DNA from: Clostridia bacterium
Lineage (GTDB): Bacteria > Bacillota > Clostridia > Lachnospirales > Cellulosilyticaceae
Direction: 5' to 3'
Assembly: GCA_029256345.1 (NCBI GenBank)
Contig: JAQSYC010000031.1
Coordinates: 1 to 21,560 of the forward strand
Length of the DNA: 21,560 nucleotides
Part shown: positions 21,070-21,560 of the stretch, in pieces
Layout of the letters: each line of letters begins with the position of its first letter
Numbering within the stretch: position 1 is the stretch's first letter
Translations under genes and position numbers: made by a program
The notes under the pieces: model-generated
Database searches by the model: none
Seen by the model: only the letters and a program-made list of their open reading frames with translations
What the model was told of the DNA's origin: nothing

Positions 21070-21560
21070 ATGAACAAGTCGTTTGATACCAAAAAGATGG
21101 TACTTATTGCAATCTTTGTAGCCATCGAAGTTGTTCTTGCGTGCACTCCCCTTGGATTTATACCAATAGGCGTGACGAGAGCCACAACAGTACATATTCC
21201 TGTTATTTTGGGCAGTGTACTGCTTGGACCCGCAGCGGGAGCGCTGTTAGGAGGGGTTTTTGGATTTATTTCACTGATTATCAATACTATAAATCCAACG
21301 CTTACATCTTTTGTTTTTTCACCTTTTTATGCTGTAGGAGATATGCAGGGTAATGGGTGGAGTTTAGTTGTTGTTATGGTTCCTAGAATACTCATAGGTA
21401 TTACTTCTTATTATGGTTTTAAGTTTATATCCAAATACGATAAGTCTAAGATTTTTGCATATGTAGGGGCGGGGCTTATCGGTTCATTGACCAATACGGT
21501 ATTGGTGATGAGTGGCATTTATTTGTTTTTTGGGCAAAGTTATGCAGAAGTCAAGGGTAT
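21070..21560 (+). CDS. ECF transporter S component (substrate-binding membrane subunit), 3' truncated by window edge
   Basis: The frame from ATG 21070, with AAAAGGAGG at 21056-21064, is open to the end of the window (163 codons). It encodes a very hydrophobic protein with several membrane segments; the motifs TRATTVHIPVILGSVLLGP, AGALLGGVFGFISLI and FVFSPFYAVGD are typical of ECF-type vitamin importers' S components (PF12822-like). S components bind a vitamin or precursor and pair with shared EcfA/A'/T modules. The arrangement after VTRATTVHIP recalls pantothenate-type (PanT) members, but I cannot assign the ligand. It lies behind a terminator and so is not part of the SAM-controlled operon. 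Confidence 0.85.
   Translation, partial: MNKSFDTKKMVLIAIFVAIEVVLACTPLGFIPIGVTRATTVHIPVILGSVLLGPAAGALLGGVFGFISLIINTINPTLTSFVFSPFYAVGDMQGNGWSLVVVMVPRILIGITSYYGFKFISKYDKSKIFAYVGAGLIGSLTNTVLVMSGIYLFFGQSYAEVKG

Noticed and set aside
1..21560. CRISPR arrays, tRNA/rRNA genes, transposases or phage genes
   Set aside because: I saw no regularly spaced repeats, tRNA-like cloverleafs, rRNA sequence or mobile-element proteins. The repeated promoter cassettes are regulatory duplications rather than insertion sequences.

Overview
The window looks like the chromosome of an anaerobic, low-GC Firmicute, probably a Clostridium-type organism. Evidence: AT-rich codon use, strong AGGAGG-type ribosome sites, TTGACA-17-TAnnnT promoters, SAM-I (S-box) riboswitches with intrinsic terminators, and an ECF-transporter S component. 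Every gene I accept lies on the + strand.

The central content is a nitrogenase-like enzyme system inside a methionine/sulfur regulon. Layout: (1) 1-1343, the 3' part of mobA, then a class-I glutamine amidotransferase behind an S-box-type promoter with only a stump of the riboswitch. (2) 1381-11761, promoter and intact SAM-I riboswitch, then metN-metI-metQ (methionine/thioether import), a first nitrogenase component-1-like pair (D1, K1), a terminator-like hairpin, a metY-type O-acetylhomoserine sulfhydrylase, and a nitrate/sulfonate-type ABC importer (binding protein, DUF2325 protein, permease, ATPase). (3) 11841-18626, a near-copy of the same promoter, a SAM-I riboswitch whose 3' half has been replaced, a second metY, another hairpin, then NifH-like, second NifD-like (D2), second NifK-like (K2) and NifB-like genes. 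(4) 18674-21022, another promoter and intact SAM-I riboswitch, a DUF2292 protein, an HPr-like protein without the catalytic His, a 28-residue membrane peptide, a third Cys/Met-metabolism PLP enzyme, and a terminator. (5) 21070-end, an ECF S component cut by the window edge.

The gene content points to methylthio-alkane reductase (MAR, MarBHDK of Rhodospirillum rubrum) rather than N2 fixation. NifB, H, D and K are present but no NifE, NifN or NifV. Both D subunits keep P-cluster Cys and the Cys275-equivalent cofactor ligand, but His195 and Gln191 of nitrogenase are replaced by Phe and Trp, and the aligned His442 position is Gly. Everything is tied to SAM-I leaders and to MetY enzymes, which can condense a thiol such as methanethiol with O-acetylhomoserine. 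Proposed flow: importers bring in small organosulfur compounds; the H protein passes electrons to D1K1 or D2K2 carrying a NifB-derived cluster; C-S cleavage releases methanethiol; MetY turns it into methionine; SAM sensed by the leaders shuts the system down. The novel part is the two diverged DK pairs that appear to share one H and one NifB, their differing cluster-pocket residues, the dedicated Cys-containing importer and the rebuilt riboswitch. Substrates are inferred, not shown.
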